NCBI RefSeq assembly: GCF_001580455.1
Contig: NZ_CP010951.1
Span: 62,001-126,000 of the forward strand
DNA: 64,000 bases
Origin: Ramlibacter tataouinensis
GTDB taxonomy: Bacteria > Pseudomonadota > Gammaproteobacteria > Burkholderiales > Burkholderiaceae_C
Direction of reading: 5' to 3'
Below, piece by piece: positions 1-7,649 of the stretch (position 1 is the stretch's first letter; each line of letters starts with the position of its first letter). The notes under the pieces are model-generated. The model saw nothing but the letters and a program-made list of their open reading frames with translations, searched no databases and was not told the origin of the DNA. Position numbers and translations under genes: made by a program.

Positions 1-54
1 AGCGGGGATGGGTTCGGATTCTTGGCCGTCGTGCATGGACGCAGAGTGTAATGC

Positions 55-88
55 GCGAAAAACAAAAAGCCGCCCTAGGGCGGCTTCG
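55..88 (-). terminator. Rho-independent terminator of the ilvBHC operon
   Basis: A perfect 20-bp palindrome (67-86, AAGCCGCCCTAGGGCGGCTT) lies just past the ilvC stop. Read on the minus strand it is followed by a T-rich run (complement of the A-rich 57-68). This is a typical intrinsic terminator. Bases 1-54 show nothing else recognisable. Confidence 0.85.
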
Positions 89-133
89 GATTGATCCCGC
101 GGAGCGGGTCCGGTTCGCTCAGTGCGGCTCTGG

Positions 134-1150
134 TCAGTTGCGGCTCTGGTCGACCAGCTTGTTCTTCTTGATCCAGGGCATCATGGCGCGCAGCTGCTCG
201 CCCACCACCTCGATCGAGTGCTCGGCGGTCAGGCGGCGGCGCGACTGCAGCGTCGGCGCCCCGGCGCGGTTCTCGATGATGAAGCTCTTGGCGTACTCGC
301 CCGTCTGGATGTCCTTGAGCGCCTGGCGCATCGCCTTCTTGGTCTCTTCGGTGACGATCCTCGGGCCCGTGACGTACTCGCCGTACTCCGCGTTGTTGGA
401 GATCGAGTAGTTCATGTTGGCGATGCCGCCCTCGTAGATCAGGTCCACGATCAGCTTGAGCTCGTGCAGGCACTCGAAGTACGCCATCTCCGGCGCGTAG
501 CCCGCCTCCACCAGCGTCTCGTAGCCGGCCTTGATCAGCTCCACCGTGCCCCCGCACAGCACCGCCTGCTCGCCGAACAGGTCGGTCTCGGTCTCTTCGC
601 GGAAGTTCGTCTCGATGATGCCGGCCTTGCCCCCGCCGTTGGCCATCGCGTAGGACAGAGCCAGGTCGCGCGCCTTGCCGCTCTTGTCCTGGTGCACCGC
701 CACCAGGTGCGGCACGCCTCCGCCCTGGGTGTAGGTGTTGCGCACCGTGTGGCCCGGCGCCTTGGGCGCCACCATCCACACGTCCAGGTCGGCGCGCGGC
801 ACGACCTGGCCGTAGTGCACGTTGAAGCCGTGCGCGAACGCCAGCGAGGCGCCCTGTTTGATGTTGGGCTCCACGTCGTTCTGGTAGACCGAGGCGATCT
901 GCTCGTCGGGCAGCAGGATCATCACCACGTCGGCCGACTTCACCGCCTCGGCCACCTCGGCCACCTTCAGCCCGGCCTTCTCCACCTTCGGCCAGGAGGC
1001 GCCGCCGCGGCGCAGCCCCACCACCACCTTGACGCCGCTGTCGTTGAGGTTCTGCGCGTGCGCATGGCCCTGCGAGCCGTAGCCGATGATCGCCACCGTC
1101 TTGCCCTTGATCAGGCTCAGGTCACAGTCCTTGTCGTAATAAACCTTCAT
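134..1150 (-). CDS. ilvC: ketol-acid reductoisomerase (NADP+)
   Basis: Class I (short) enzyme of 338 aa that isomerises and reduces acetolactate or acetohydroxybutyrate in valine, isoleucine and leucine synthesis; cytoplasmic. The N-terminal Rossmann motif GYGSQGHAHAQNL begins at about residue 23, and the acidic metal-binding motif DLFGEQ lies near residue 190. Length matches the family. It is the last gene of ilvB-ilvH-ilvC, 32 bp after ilvH, and is followed by an intrinsic terminator. Confidence 0.98.
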   Translation of the reverse strand: MKVYYDKDCDLSLIKGKTVAIIGYGSQGHAHAQNLNDSGVKVVVGLRRGGASWPKVEKAGLKVAEVAEAVKSADVVMILLPDEQIASVYQNDVEPNIKQGASLAFAHGFNVHYGQVVPRADLDVWMVAPKAPGHTVRNTYTQGGGVPHLVAVHQDKSGKARDLALSYAMANGGGKAGIIETNFREETETDLFGEQAVLCGGTVELIKAGYETLVEAGYAPEMAYFECLHELKLIVDLIYEGGIANMNYSISNNAEYGEYVTGPRIVTEETKKAMRQALKDIQTGEYAKSFIIENRAGAPTLQSRRRLTAEHSIEVVGEQLRAMMPWIKKNKLVDQSRN

Positions 1151-1182
1151 GGTTCTTCTCCGGTTAATGTTGAATGGGGGGC

Positions 1183-1674
1183 TCAGACGCGCAGGATCCG
1201 CTCACCGCGACCGATGCCGCTGGAGCCGGTGCGCACGGTCTCGAGAATGGCGGTGCGGTCGATCGCCTCGAGGAAGGCGTCGTTCTTCGACTGGTCGCCG
1301 GTGAGCTCGATGGTGTAGCTCTTTTCCGTGACGTCGATGATGCGGCCGCGGAAGATGTCGGCCATGCGCTTCATCTCCTCGCGTTCCTTGCCGACGGCGC
1401 GCACCTTCACCATCATGAGCTCGCGCTCGGTGTAGGCACCCTCGGTCAGGTCGACCACCTTCACCACTTCGATCAGGCGGTTGAGGTGCTTGGTGATCTG
1501 CTCGATGACGTCGTCCGAACCCGTGGTCTGGATGGTCATCCGCGACAGCGACGGGTCCTCCGTCGGCGCCACGGTGAGCGATTCGATGTTGTAGCCGCGG
1601 GCCGAGAACAGGCCCACGACTCGGGAAAGCGCGCCCGGTTCATTCTCGAGCAGCACCGCGATGATGTGTTTCAT
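1183..1674 (-). CDS. ilvH: acetolactate synthase small (regulatory) subunit
   Basis: 163 aa. The N-terminal ACT domain (about residues 3-75; ENEPGALSRVVGLFSARGYN) binds valine and gives feedback control of the large subunit. The C-terminal domain (about 80-160) is the usual small-subunit tail. It lies between ilvB and ilvC on the same strand. The 114-bp gap to ilvB holds a strong hairpin. Confidence 0.97.
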   Translation of the reverse strand: MKHIIAVLLENEPGALSRVVGLFSARGYNIESLTVAPTEDPSLSRMTIQTTGSDDVIEQITKHLNRLIEVVKVVDLTEGAYTERELMMVKVRAVGKEREEMKRMADIFRGRIIDVTEKSYTIELTGDQSKNDAFLEAIDRTAILETVRTGSSGIGRGERILRV

Positions 1675-1756
1675 TTTTTCGATTCCTCTTTTCGGTGCCC
1701 TCCCCCGCAGCCGGTAAGCGGCGGGCTTGGCAAGCCAATAGATTCGTCAGTGAAGG

Positions 1757-1779
1757 ACGCGGGTCCGCAGGACCCGCGT
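1757..1779 (-). other. intercistronic hairpin between ilvB and ilvH
   Basis: A perfect 10-bp stem (ACGCGGGTCC, 1757-1766, with GGACCCGCGT, 1770-1779) closes a 3-nt loop. No U-tract follows on the minus strand, so it is unlikely to be a full terminator. A role in mRNA processing, stability or partial attenuation between subunit genes is possible but inferred. Confidence 0.6.
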
Positions 1780-1788
1780 TTACGGTTG

Positions 1789-3576
1789 TTATAGGTCTTC
1801 CGACCCCAGCAGCATCTCGGTGATGCCCTTTCCCGCCTTGACCATCGGGAACACGTTCTCGGTGGGGTCAGTGCGGAAATCCATGAAGACCGTGCGGTCC
1901 TTGAGCTTGCGCGCTTCGCGCAGCGCCGGCTCCACGTCGCGCGGATGCTCGATCAGCATGCCGACGTGCCCATAGGCCTCGGCCAGCTTCACGAAGTTCG
2001 GCAGCGCATCCATGTAGCTGTGGCTGTAGCGGCCTTCGTAGTCCAGCTCCTGCCACTGCCGCACCATGCCCAGGTAACGGTTGTTCAGCGAGATGACCTT
2101 GATCGGCGTGTTGTACTGCAGGCAGGTGGAAAGCTCCTGGATGCACATCTGCACCGAGCCTTCGCCGGTGATGCAGAACACTTCGCTGTCGGGCTTGGCC
2201 AGCTTGATGCCCATGGCATAGGGAATGCCCACGCCCATCGTGCCCAGGCCGCCGGAGTTGATCCAGCGCCGCGGCTCGTTGAACTTGTAGAACTGCGCCG
2301 CCCACATCTGGTGCTGGCCGACGTCGGACGTGATGTAGGTGTCCGAGTCCTTGGTCATGTTCCACAGCGTCTCGATCACGTGCTGCGGCTTGATCACCTC
2401 GGTGTTCTTGCGGTCGTACTTCAGGCAGTCGCGCTTGCGCCAGCCGTCGATGCTCTCCCACCAGGCGGCCAGCGCCGCGGCGTCGGGCTTCTGCCCCGAC
2501 TCCTTGATCATGGCGATCAGTTCGGTGAGCACCTCCTTCACGTCGCCCACGATCGGGATATCGACCTTCACCCGCTTGGAGATGCTGGAAGGGTCGATGT
2601 CGATGTGGACGATCTTGCGCTCGTTCTGCGCGAAGTGCTTGGGGTTGCCGATCACCCGGTCGTCGAAGCGCGCGCCCACGGCCAGCAGCACGTCGCAGTT
2701 CTGCATGGCGTTGTTGGCTTCGATGGTGCCGTGCATGCCCAGCATGCCGAGGAACTTGGGGTCCGAGGCCGGATAGGCGCCCAGGCCCATGAGCGTGTTG
2801 GTACAGGGGTAGCCCAGCATGTCCACCAGCTGGCGCAGCTCCTGCGTGGCGTTGCCCAGGATCACGCCGCCGCCGGTGTAGATGTACGGGCGCTTGGCTG
2901 CCATCAGGAGTTGCAGCGCCTTGCGGATCTGACCGCCGTGGCCCTTGCGCGCCGGGTTGTACGAGCGCATCTCGACCTTGTCGGGATAGCCGGTGTAGGC
3001 CGTCTTGTTGAAGGAGACATCCTTCGGGATGTCGACCACCACCGGGCCGGGCCGGCCGCTGCGGGCGATGTGGAAGGCCTTCTTCATCACCTCGGCCATC
3101 TGGCGCACGTCCTTGACCAGGAAGTTGTGCTTGACGATGGGGCGCGTGATGCCGACGGTGTCGCACTCCTGAAAGGCATCCAGGCCAATGGCCGGCACCG
3201 GCACCTGGCCGGTAACGATCACCATGGGGATGCTGTCCATGTAGGCGGTGGCAATGCCGGTCACGGCGTTGGTGACGCCGGGCCCCGAGGTGACCAGCGC
3301 GACGCCGACATCGCCGGTGGCGCGCGCATAGCCGTCGGCGGCGTGGACGGCCGCCTGCTCGTGGCGCACCAGCACGTGCTGGATCGTGTCCTGCTTGTAG
3401 AACGCGTCGTAGATGTGCAGCACCGCGCCGCCGGGATAGCCCCAGACGTACTTGACGCCTTCGGCCTGCAGCGCCTTGACGAGGATTTCCGCGCCGCGCA
3501 GTTCCTGGGGTTGGGATGCGTTCTGGCCGTTCGATGCGGCTGCCGCGGAGCTCAACTCCGCCTTCGAGATTTCCAT
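1789..3576 (-). CDS. ilvB: acetolactate synthase large (catalytic) subunit
   Basis: ThDP-dependent enzyme that condenses two pyruvates, or pyruvate with 2-ketobutyrate: the first common step of branched-chain amino acid synthesis. The PYR domain carries the activating glutamate in VLVRHEQAAVHAADGYAR. The central domain is present, and the C-terminal domain has the ThDP/Mg motif GEGS...NN. The frame also opens at a TTG (3582), but AAAGG abuts that codon and sits 6 nt from the ATG at 3576, so the ATG is chosen (595 aa). First gene of ilvB-ilvH-ilvC. Confidence 0.97.
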   Translation of the reverse strand: MEISKAELSSAAAASNGQNASQPQELRGAEILVKALQAEGVKYVWGYPGGAVLHIYDAFYKQDTIQHVLVRHEQAAVHAADGYARATGDVGVALVTSGPGVTNAVTGIATAYMDSIPMVIVTGQVPVPAIGLDAFQECDTVGITRPIVKHNFLVKDVRQMAEVMKKAFHIARSGRPGPVVVDIPKDVSFNKTAYTGYPDKVEMRSYNPARKGHGGQIRKALQLLMAAKRPYIYTGGGVILGNATQELRQLVDMLGYPCTNTLMGLGAYPASDPKFLGMLGMHGTIEANNAMQNCDVLLAVGARFDDRVIGNPKHFAQNERKIVHIDIDPSSISKRVKVDIPIVGDVKEVLTELIAMIKESGQKPDAAALAAWWESIDGWRKRDCLKYDRKNTEVIKPQHVIETLWNMTKDSDTYITSDVGQHQMWAAQFYKFNEPRRWINSGGLGTMGVGIPYAMGIKLAKPDSEVFCITGEGSVQMCIQELSTCLQYNTPIKVISLNNRYLGMVRQWQELDYEGRYSHSYMDALPNFVKLAEAYGHVGMLIEHPRDVEPALREARKLKDRTVFMDFRTDPTENVFPMVKAGKGITEMLLGSEDL

Positions 3577-3724
3577 GATCAACCTTTGCGATTTTCTCTG
3601 ACGAAAAACCTTGGGTGCCCCTCACGCGCTCTTGTGAAGCCGTTGCGGGACTTAGAACGTCGGACCATGGGCGGGCCGATTGCGCCGCCGGATCAGGGTT
3701 CGTTTGCCTTTGACTTGCCGGCGC

Positions 3725-3780
3725 ATTATCGCACTGCAGCACAACCATCGCCAAGGTGGTGCAGTTCACGATGCGATAAT
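3725..3780. promoter_or_regulatory. divergent promoter region, ilvB / sigma factor gene
   Basis: The nonamer TGCGATAAT occurs on the plus strand (3772-3780) and inverted (3725-3733), so each divergent gene faces a GATAAT -10-like hexamer. For ilvB a weak -35, TTGGCG (minus, 3754-3749), lies 18 bp upstream of its GATAAT. No good -35 is seen for the plus strand. The ilvB leader would be about 140 nt; no convincing attenuator was found in it. Confidence 0.45.
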
Positions 3781-3863
3781 TTCCAGTGGCCGCGCTTGAC
3801 GCGGACCGATACAGAAGGTCAGAAGCCTCAAGAAAACACAGGGCCCGACAGGTCCGGAACTCC

Positions 3864-4430
3864 TTGGCAACCGAACAAGAACTGTCCGATTTCCTCAAGA
3901 GCGTCGAGAAGCGGGCGTTCAAGCGCTCCCTCTACCACGTGCGCGACGAGGAAGCGGCGCTGGACATCGTGCAGGACAGCATGATGAAGCTGGCCGAGCA
4001 CTACGGCGACAAGCCGCCGCAGGAACTTCCGATGCTGTTCCAGCGAATACTGTCCAACTGCACCCTGGACTGGTTCCGGCGCCAAAAGACGCGCAATGCC
4101 CTGTTTTCGAACATGAGCGACTTCGAGTCCGCCGGCGACGACGGCGAATTCGACCTCCTGGAAACTTTTGCGTTCGAGGAAGGCTCTCATCAGGCGGAAA
4201 GCGCCGAGGACACGACACGGCGGGCACAGATCCTGCGGGAGATCGAAACCGAGATCCAGGAACTGCCGGCCCGTCAACGAGAAGCCTTCCTGATGCGTTA
4301 CTGGGAAGACATGGACGTGGCCGAAACGGCGGCGGCCATGGGCTGTTCGGAAGGCAGTGTCAAGACGCACTGTTCCCGCGCGGTCCAGGCCCTCAGCAAA
4401 GCACTGAAGGCAAAGGGAATACAACTATGA
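3864..4430 (+). CDS. ECF-like RNA polymerase sigma factor
   Basis: About 188 aa with sigma region 2 near the N terminus (DEEAALDIVQDSMMKLAEHY) and a region 4 helix-turn-helix near the C terminus (ARQREAFLMRYWEDMDVAE... CSEGSVKTHCSRAVQAL). The frame stays open to a GTG at 3786, but similarity to family members as remembered begins at the TTG at 3864 (then ATEQELSDFL); GGAAC lies 3 nt before it, a weak RBS. It overlaps the next gene by ATGA, and that gene encodes a possible membrane partner. Its target promoters cannot be read here. Confidence 0.85.
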   Translation: MATEQELSDFLKSVEKRAFKRSLYHVRDEEAALDIVQDSMMKLAEHYGDKPPQELPMLFQRILSNCTLDWFRRQKTRNALFSNMSDFESAGDDGEFDLLETFAFEEGSHQAESAEDTTRRAQILREIETEIQELPARQREAFLMRYWEDMDVAETAAAMGCSEGSVKTHCSRAVQALSKALKAKGIQL

Positions 4431-4849
4431 ACGCCACCCAGCTCGAACCCCAGGACCGAATCGCCCGGCAGATCACTGCCCGACTGGCGGCCGGCACTGC
4501 CGAGCTGCCCTACGAGATCAGCGAGCGCCTGCGCGCCGCCCGCCAGCAGGCGCTGGGCCGCCGCAAGCGCGTCTCGGCCCTGCGCACGGCCGCCGCAGTG
4601 TCCGCCTCCGGCGGCGCTGCCGTCCTGACGCTGGGCGATGAACCCCAGTCGTGGTGGAGCCGCCTGGCTTCGGTCCTGCCCATCATCGCGCTGGCCGCCG
4701 GCCTGATCGTGGTTCATAGCCTCGAAAACGATCGCCGGGCCAGCGAAGTGGCCGAGGTGGATACCGCGCTGCTGACCGACGACCTCCCGCCCGACGCCTA
4801 CGCCGACCCCGGTTTCATCCAGTTCCTCAAGCAGTCCGGCCAGGAATGA
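4427..4849 (+). CDS. DUF3619 family membrane protein (possible anti-sigma-type partner)
   Basis: 140 aa. An N-terminal cytoplasmic part rich in Arg (about 1-60) precedes one hydrophobic segment (LPIIALAAGLIVV, about 87-100) and a short acidic C-terminal part. It resembles DUF3619 proteins, which travel with this sigma factor in Comamonadaceae. Its start overlaps the sigma gene stop (ATGA), so the two are translationally coupled. The single membrane span and linkage would suit an anti-sigma factor, but no zinc-binding HxxxCxxC motif is visible, so this role is inference only. Confidence 0.7.
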   Translation: MNATQLEPQDRIARQITARLAAGTAELPYEISERLRAARQQALGRRKRVSALRTAAAVSASGGAAVLTLGDEPQSWWSRLASVLPIIALAAGLIVVHSLENDRRASEVAEVDTALLTDDLPPDAYADPGFIQFLKQSGQE

Positions 4850-4865
4850 GCCGGGGCGAGCGTTC

Positions 4866-5747
4866 ATGAAGCCGGCACTTGCAGCAGCCAGGTTGGCCGC
4901 GCCCCACATGGCGGCCGCGGTGGCCGTGGCGGCGGTGCTGCTGGCACCTGTCGTGATCGCCCAATCGCAGCCGGAAGTCACCGCCATCCCGGCCATCGTG
5001 GCCCCGGCGTCGGCGCCCGCCGACCCGGCCTCCGCCGCTCCCCAGCCTGTCCCCCACCCAGCCCCGTCTGCCGCCACGGCGTCATCCGCGGCCGCGCACC
5101 CGGCGATCGTCGCTCAGGCGGCCGCACGCGCCTCCGCGCCGCGCGCAGTGGCCTCGGGCGCCAAGGCCAACGGCAAGGCTGTCGTGACCGGCCCCCTCTG
5201 GCGCGAGCTCAATCCCGGCCAGCACCAGGCGCTGGCGCCACTGGCGGGCACCTGGAACACCCTGAACGAGGCGCAGAAGCGCAAATGGCTGGCGCTGTCG
5301 GCCAGCTACCCCAAGCTGGCCGCCACCGAGCAGCAGAAGCTGCACAGCCGGATGGTGGAGTGGGTGGCGCTCAGTCCCCAGCAGCGCGCCCAGGCGCGCC
5401 TGAACTTCGGCGAGACCCAAAAGATCGCACCGGACGAGAAGAAGGCCAAGTGGGAGGCCTACCAGGCCCTGTCGCCGGAGGAAAAGCGCAAGCTGGCGGC
5501 CGGTGCCACCAAGCCGCCCAGCACCGCGGCCGCCGTCAAGCCCGTGGCGCCCGAGAAGCTGGCGACCGTGCCCAAGCCGCACGCCCGCCCGGACACCAAG
5601 ACCCCCCGCATCGCGGCCTCGCCGGAGCTGGTGGATGTCCACACGCTGCTTCCGCAGCCTTCGCAACCGCAGCAAGCTCCGCCGCCGCCACAGGCTCCGC
5701 CGCCTGCGCAACAACAGCCGCCCGCAAACGTCGGCGGGCCGAACTAG
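4866..5747 (+). CDS. DUF3106 family exported protein
   Basis: 293 aa. A hydrophobic N-terminal signal or anchor (about 12-32) is followed by an Ala/Pro-rich linker and then a conserved helical domain of about 100 residues with repeated L(S/N)xxQ(K/R) signatures (LWRELNPGQHQAL, LNEAQKRKWLAL, LSPQQRAQAR, LSPEEKRKLAAG). This matches DUF3106. The C-terminal 90 residues are Pro/Gln-rich. It begins 16 bp after the DUF3619 gene, in the same operon. Function unknown; a periplasmic location is likely. Confidence 0.75.
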   Translation: MKPALAAARLAAPHMAAAVAVAAVLLAPVVIAQSQPEVTAIPAIVAPASAPADPASAAPQPVPHPAPSAATASSAAAHPAIVAQAAARASAPRAVASGAKANGKAVVTGPLWRELNPGQHQALAPLAGTWNTLNEAQKRKWLALSASYPKLAATEQQKLHSRMVEWVALSPQQRAQARLNFGETQKIAPDEKKAKWEAYQALSPEEKRKLAAGATKPPSTAAAVKPVAPEKLATVPKPHARPDTKTPRIAASPELVDVHTLLPQPSQPQQAPPPPQAPPPAQQQPPANVGGPN

Positions 5748-5761
5748 AGGGCCAGGCCTGG

Positions 5762-6235
5762 GTGACCCCGAGCCTGCCGCGGCGCCTGGCCTGCATGCTC
5801 TACGAGAGCATGCTTCTTTTCGGCATCGCCTTCGGCGCCGGCCTGGTCTTCAGCATTGCCGGCCAGATGAAGGCCAGCATGGGTCCGCTGCGGCCCTACC
5901 TGCTTGCGCTGGTGGTGATCGTGTTCGGCATGTACTTCAGCTGGTGCTGGAGCAAGGGCCAGACGCTGGCGATGCGCACCTGGAAGATCCGCGTGGTGGA
6001 CCGGTCGGGGCGGCCGCCGCGCCCCCCTCGTGCCTTGCTGCGCTACGTCTGCAGCTGGATCTGGGTGCTGCCGCCGCTCGCCTTCGTCGCGCCGCTGAAG
6101 CTGTCGCCCGCGGGCATCACCGCGGCCCTGCTGGGCTGGATGGCTTTCTGGGCGCTTCTGAGCTACGCCCACCCGCAGCGCCAGTTCTGGCATGACGCCG
6201 TCGCCGGTACCCGGCTGGTCAGCGCCGAGGGCTGA
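5762..6235 (+). CDS. RDD family membrane protein
   Basis: 157 aa from a GTG start (5762), 14 bp after the DUF3106 stop, with AGAGGG upstream. The frame is open further upstream but overlaps the preceding gene. Conserved features are an N-terminal RRLACMLYE, two to three membrane spans, the SKGQTLAMRTWKIRVVD core and a C-terminal FWHDAVAGTRLV, all typical of RDD proteins. The usual role is unknown; some members affect ion or osmotic balance. It is last of the sigma/DUF3619/DUF3106/RDD set. Confidence 0.8.
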   Translation: MTPSLPRRLACMLYESMLLFGIAFGAGLVFSIAGQMKASMGPLRPYLLALVVIVFGMYFSWCWSKGQTLAMRTWKIRVVDRSGRPPRPPRALLRYVCSWIWVLPPLAFVAPLKLSPAGITAALLGWMAFWALLSYAHPQRQFWHDAVAGTRLVSAEG

Positions 6236-6254
6236 CCACAACACGTGGGCGACA

Positions 6255-6665
6255 ATGCACACCATGTCCGCTCCTGAAGCCGTCTCTCCCGCCGAACGAC
6301 AGAAACTGCGCACCGGACTCGACCGGATGTGGCATGCAGCCGTCTTCTCGCTGTCAGGGCTGCGCGCCGGCTGGGACGAAACCGCGTTCCGGCAGGAAGC
6401 CATTGCCGCCCTGGTGCTGCTGCCGGCTTCCTTCTGGCTGGGCCGCAGCTGGGTGGAGGTGGCGCTGCTGGCCGGCTCGGTGCTGCTGGTGCTGATGGTG
6501 GAGCTGCTGAACACCGCCGTGGAGACCGCCATCGACCGCATCGGCCCCGAATGGCATGCGCTTTCCAAGCGCGCCAAGGACATGGGCAGCGCGGCCGTCC
6601 TGCTGGCGCTGTTGCTGTGCGGCGGCATCTGGGCCGCGGCGCTCTATCAGAGGTTCATGGCATGA
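6255..6665 (+). CDS. dgkA: diacylglycerol kinase
   Basis: About 136 aa integral membrane enzyme that phosphorylates diacylglycerol for phospholipid recycling. Three membrane helices are visible, and the catalytic stretch VELLNTAVETAIDRIG holds the conserved glutamates. The chosen ATG (6255) begins MHTMSAPE; the ATG at 6264 is an alternative. The frame extends further upstream into the RDD gene, but that adds no family sequence. The stop overlaps the next start by ATGA. Confidence 0.93.
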   Translation: MHTMSAPEAVSPAERQKLRTGLDRMWHAAVFSLSGLRAGWDETAFRQEAIAALVLLPASFWLGRSWVEVALLAGSVLLVLMVELLNTAVETAIDRIGPEWHALSKRAKDMGSAAVLLALLLCGGIWAAALYQRFMA

Positions 6666-7249
6666 CCCCCGCCTTCTCGCTGTGCGTGTACTGCGGCTCG
6701 CGCACCGGCCGCGTGCAGGAATTCAAGGATCTCGCGGTGGAACTTGGCCGCTGGATCGGCGAGCGCGGCGGCCAGCTCGTCTATGGCGGCGGCAATGCGG
6801 GGCTGATGGGGCTGGTGGCCGACGCCACGCTCGCGGCCGGCGGCACCGTCATCGGCGTGATTCCGCAGGCGCTGGTCGAGCGCGAACACGCCAAGCGCGA
6901 TTGCACGCAGCTGTTCGTGGTGGACAACATGCACGAGCGCAAGCGACTGATGGCCGAGCACTCGGAAGCCTTCCTGGCCCTGCCGGGCGGAATCGGCACG
7001 CTGGAAGAGTTCTTCGAGGTCTGGACCTGGCGCCAGTTGGGCTACCACGACAAGCCCATCGGCCTGCTCAATGCCAATGGCTACTACGACCCGCTGCTGG
7101 CCTTCCTCCACGCGGGCATCCAGGCCGAGTTCATGAGCGACTGGCTGATGGACCTGATCCGCGTGGGCGACCGCGTGGACACCCTGGTGCCTCAGCTCCT
7201 GCAGGCCGGCAAGCTGTCGGCCGGCGTCACCGACCTGTCGGAGATCTAG
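6662..7249 (+). CDS. LOG family protein, cytokinin riboside 5'-monophosphate phosphoribohydrolase-like
   Basis: 195 aa TIGR00730/LOG protein with the signature PGGIGTLEEFFEVWTW (about residue 105) and a Rossmann-like N terminus (LVYGGGNAGLMG). Family members hydrolyse nucleoside 5'-monophosphates at the N-glycosidic bond; in bacteria many act in purine nucleotide turnover. Coupled to dgkA by ATGA. It converges on glnB; the 43-bp gap has a GC-rich 7-bp hairpin (7268-7285) without a U-tract. Confidence 0.9.
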   Translation: MTPAFSLCVYCGSRTGRVQEFKDLAVELGRWIGERGGQLVYGGGNAGLMGLVADATLAAGGTVIGVIPQALVEREHAKRDCTQLFVVDNMHERKRLMAEHSEAFLALPGGIGTLEEFFEVWTWRQLGYHDKPIGLLNANGYYDPLLAFLHAGIQAEFMSDWLMDLIRVGDRVDTLVPQLLQAGKLSAGVTDLSEI

Positions 7250-7292
7250 CCGCCCCGAGACCCAGGCGGCCCGGCGACCCGGGCCCCGAGGC

Positions 7293-7631
7293 TCAGACCG
7301 CCGACTCGTCGACCTCGCCGGTGCGGATGCGCACCACGCGCTCCACCGTGGTCACGAAGATCTTGCCGTCGCCGATCTTGCCGGTGCGGGCGGCCTTGAC
7401 GATGGCATCGACGCAGCGGTCCACGTCGTCGTCCTTGACCACGACCTCCACCTTGACCTTGGGCAGGAAGTCCACCACGTACTCGGCGCCGCGGTACAGC
7501 TCGGTGTGCCCTTTCTGGCGCCCGAAGCCCTTGACTTCCGTCACCGTCAGCCCGGTGACGCCGCATTCGGCCAGGCCTTCGCGCACCTCCTCGAGCTTGA
7601 AGGGTTTGACGATGGCGGTGATTTGTTTCAT
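7293..7631 (-). CDS. glnB: nitrogen regulatory protein P-II
   Basis: 112 aa trimeric signal protein that senses 2-oxoglutarate, ATP/ADP and glutamine and controls GlnE, NtrB and AmtB. The T-loop with uridylylation site Tyr51 is intact (RQKGHTELYRGAEY), as are the B-loop (KAARTGKIGDGKIF) and C-loop. It follows nadE by 18 bp on the same strand. glnB-type or glnK-type cannot be settled from sequence alone; no amtB is adjacent, which favours glnB. Confidence 0.95.
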   Translation of the reverse strand: MKQITAIVKPFKLEEVREGLAECGVTGLTVTEVKGFGRQKGHTELYRGAEYVVDFLPKVKVEVVVKDDDVDRCVDAIVKAARTGKIGDGKIFVTTVERVVRIRTGEVDESAV

Positions 7632-7649
7632 AGCTCTCCTCGGGTCGAT

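Noticed and set aside
3579..3668. A 29-codon upstream ORF ending 2 nt before the ilvB ATG
   Set aside because: It has no Shine-Dalgarno, lacks runs of Ile/Val/Leu codons, and no alternative terminator/antiterminator could be drawn, so a leader peptide is unsupported.
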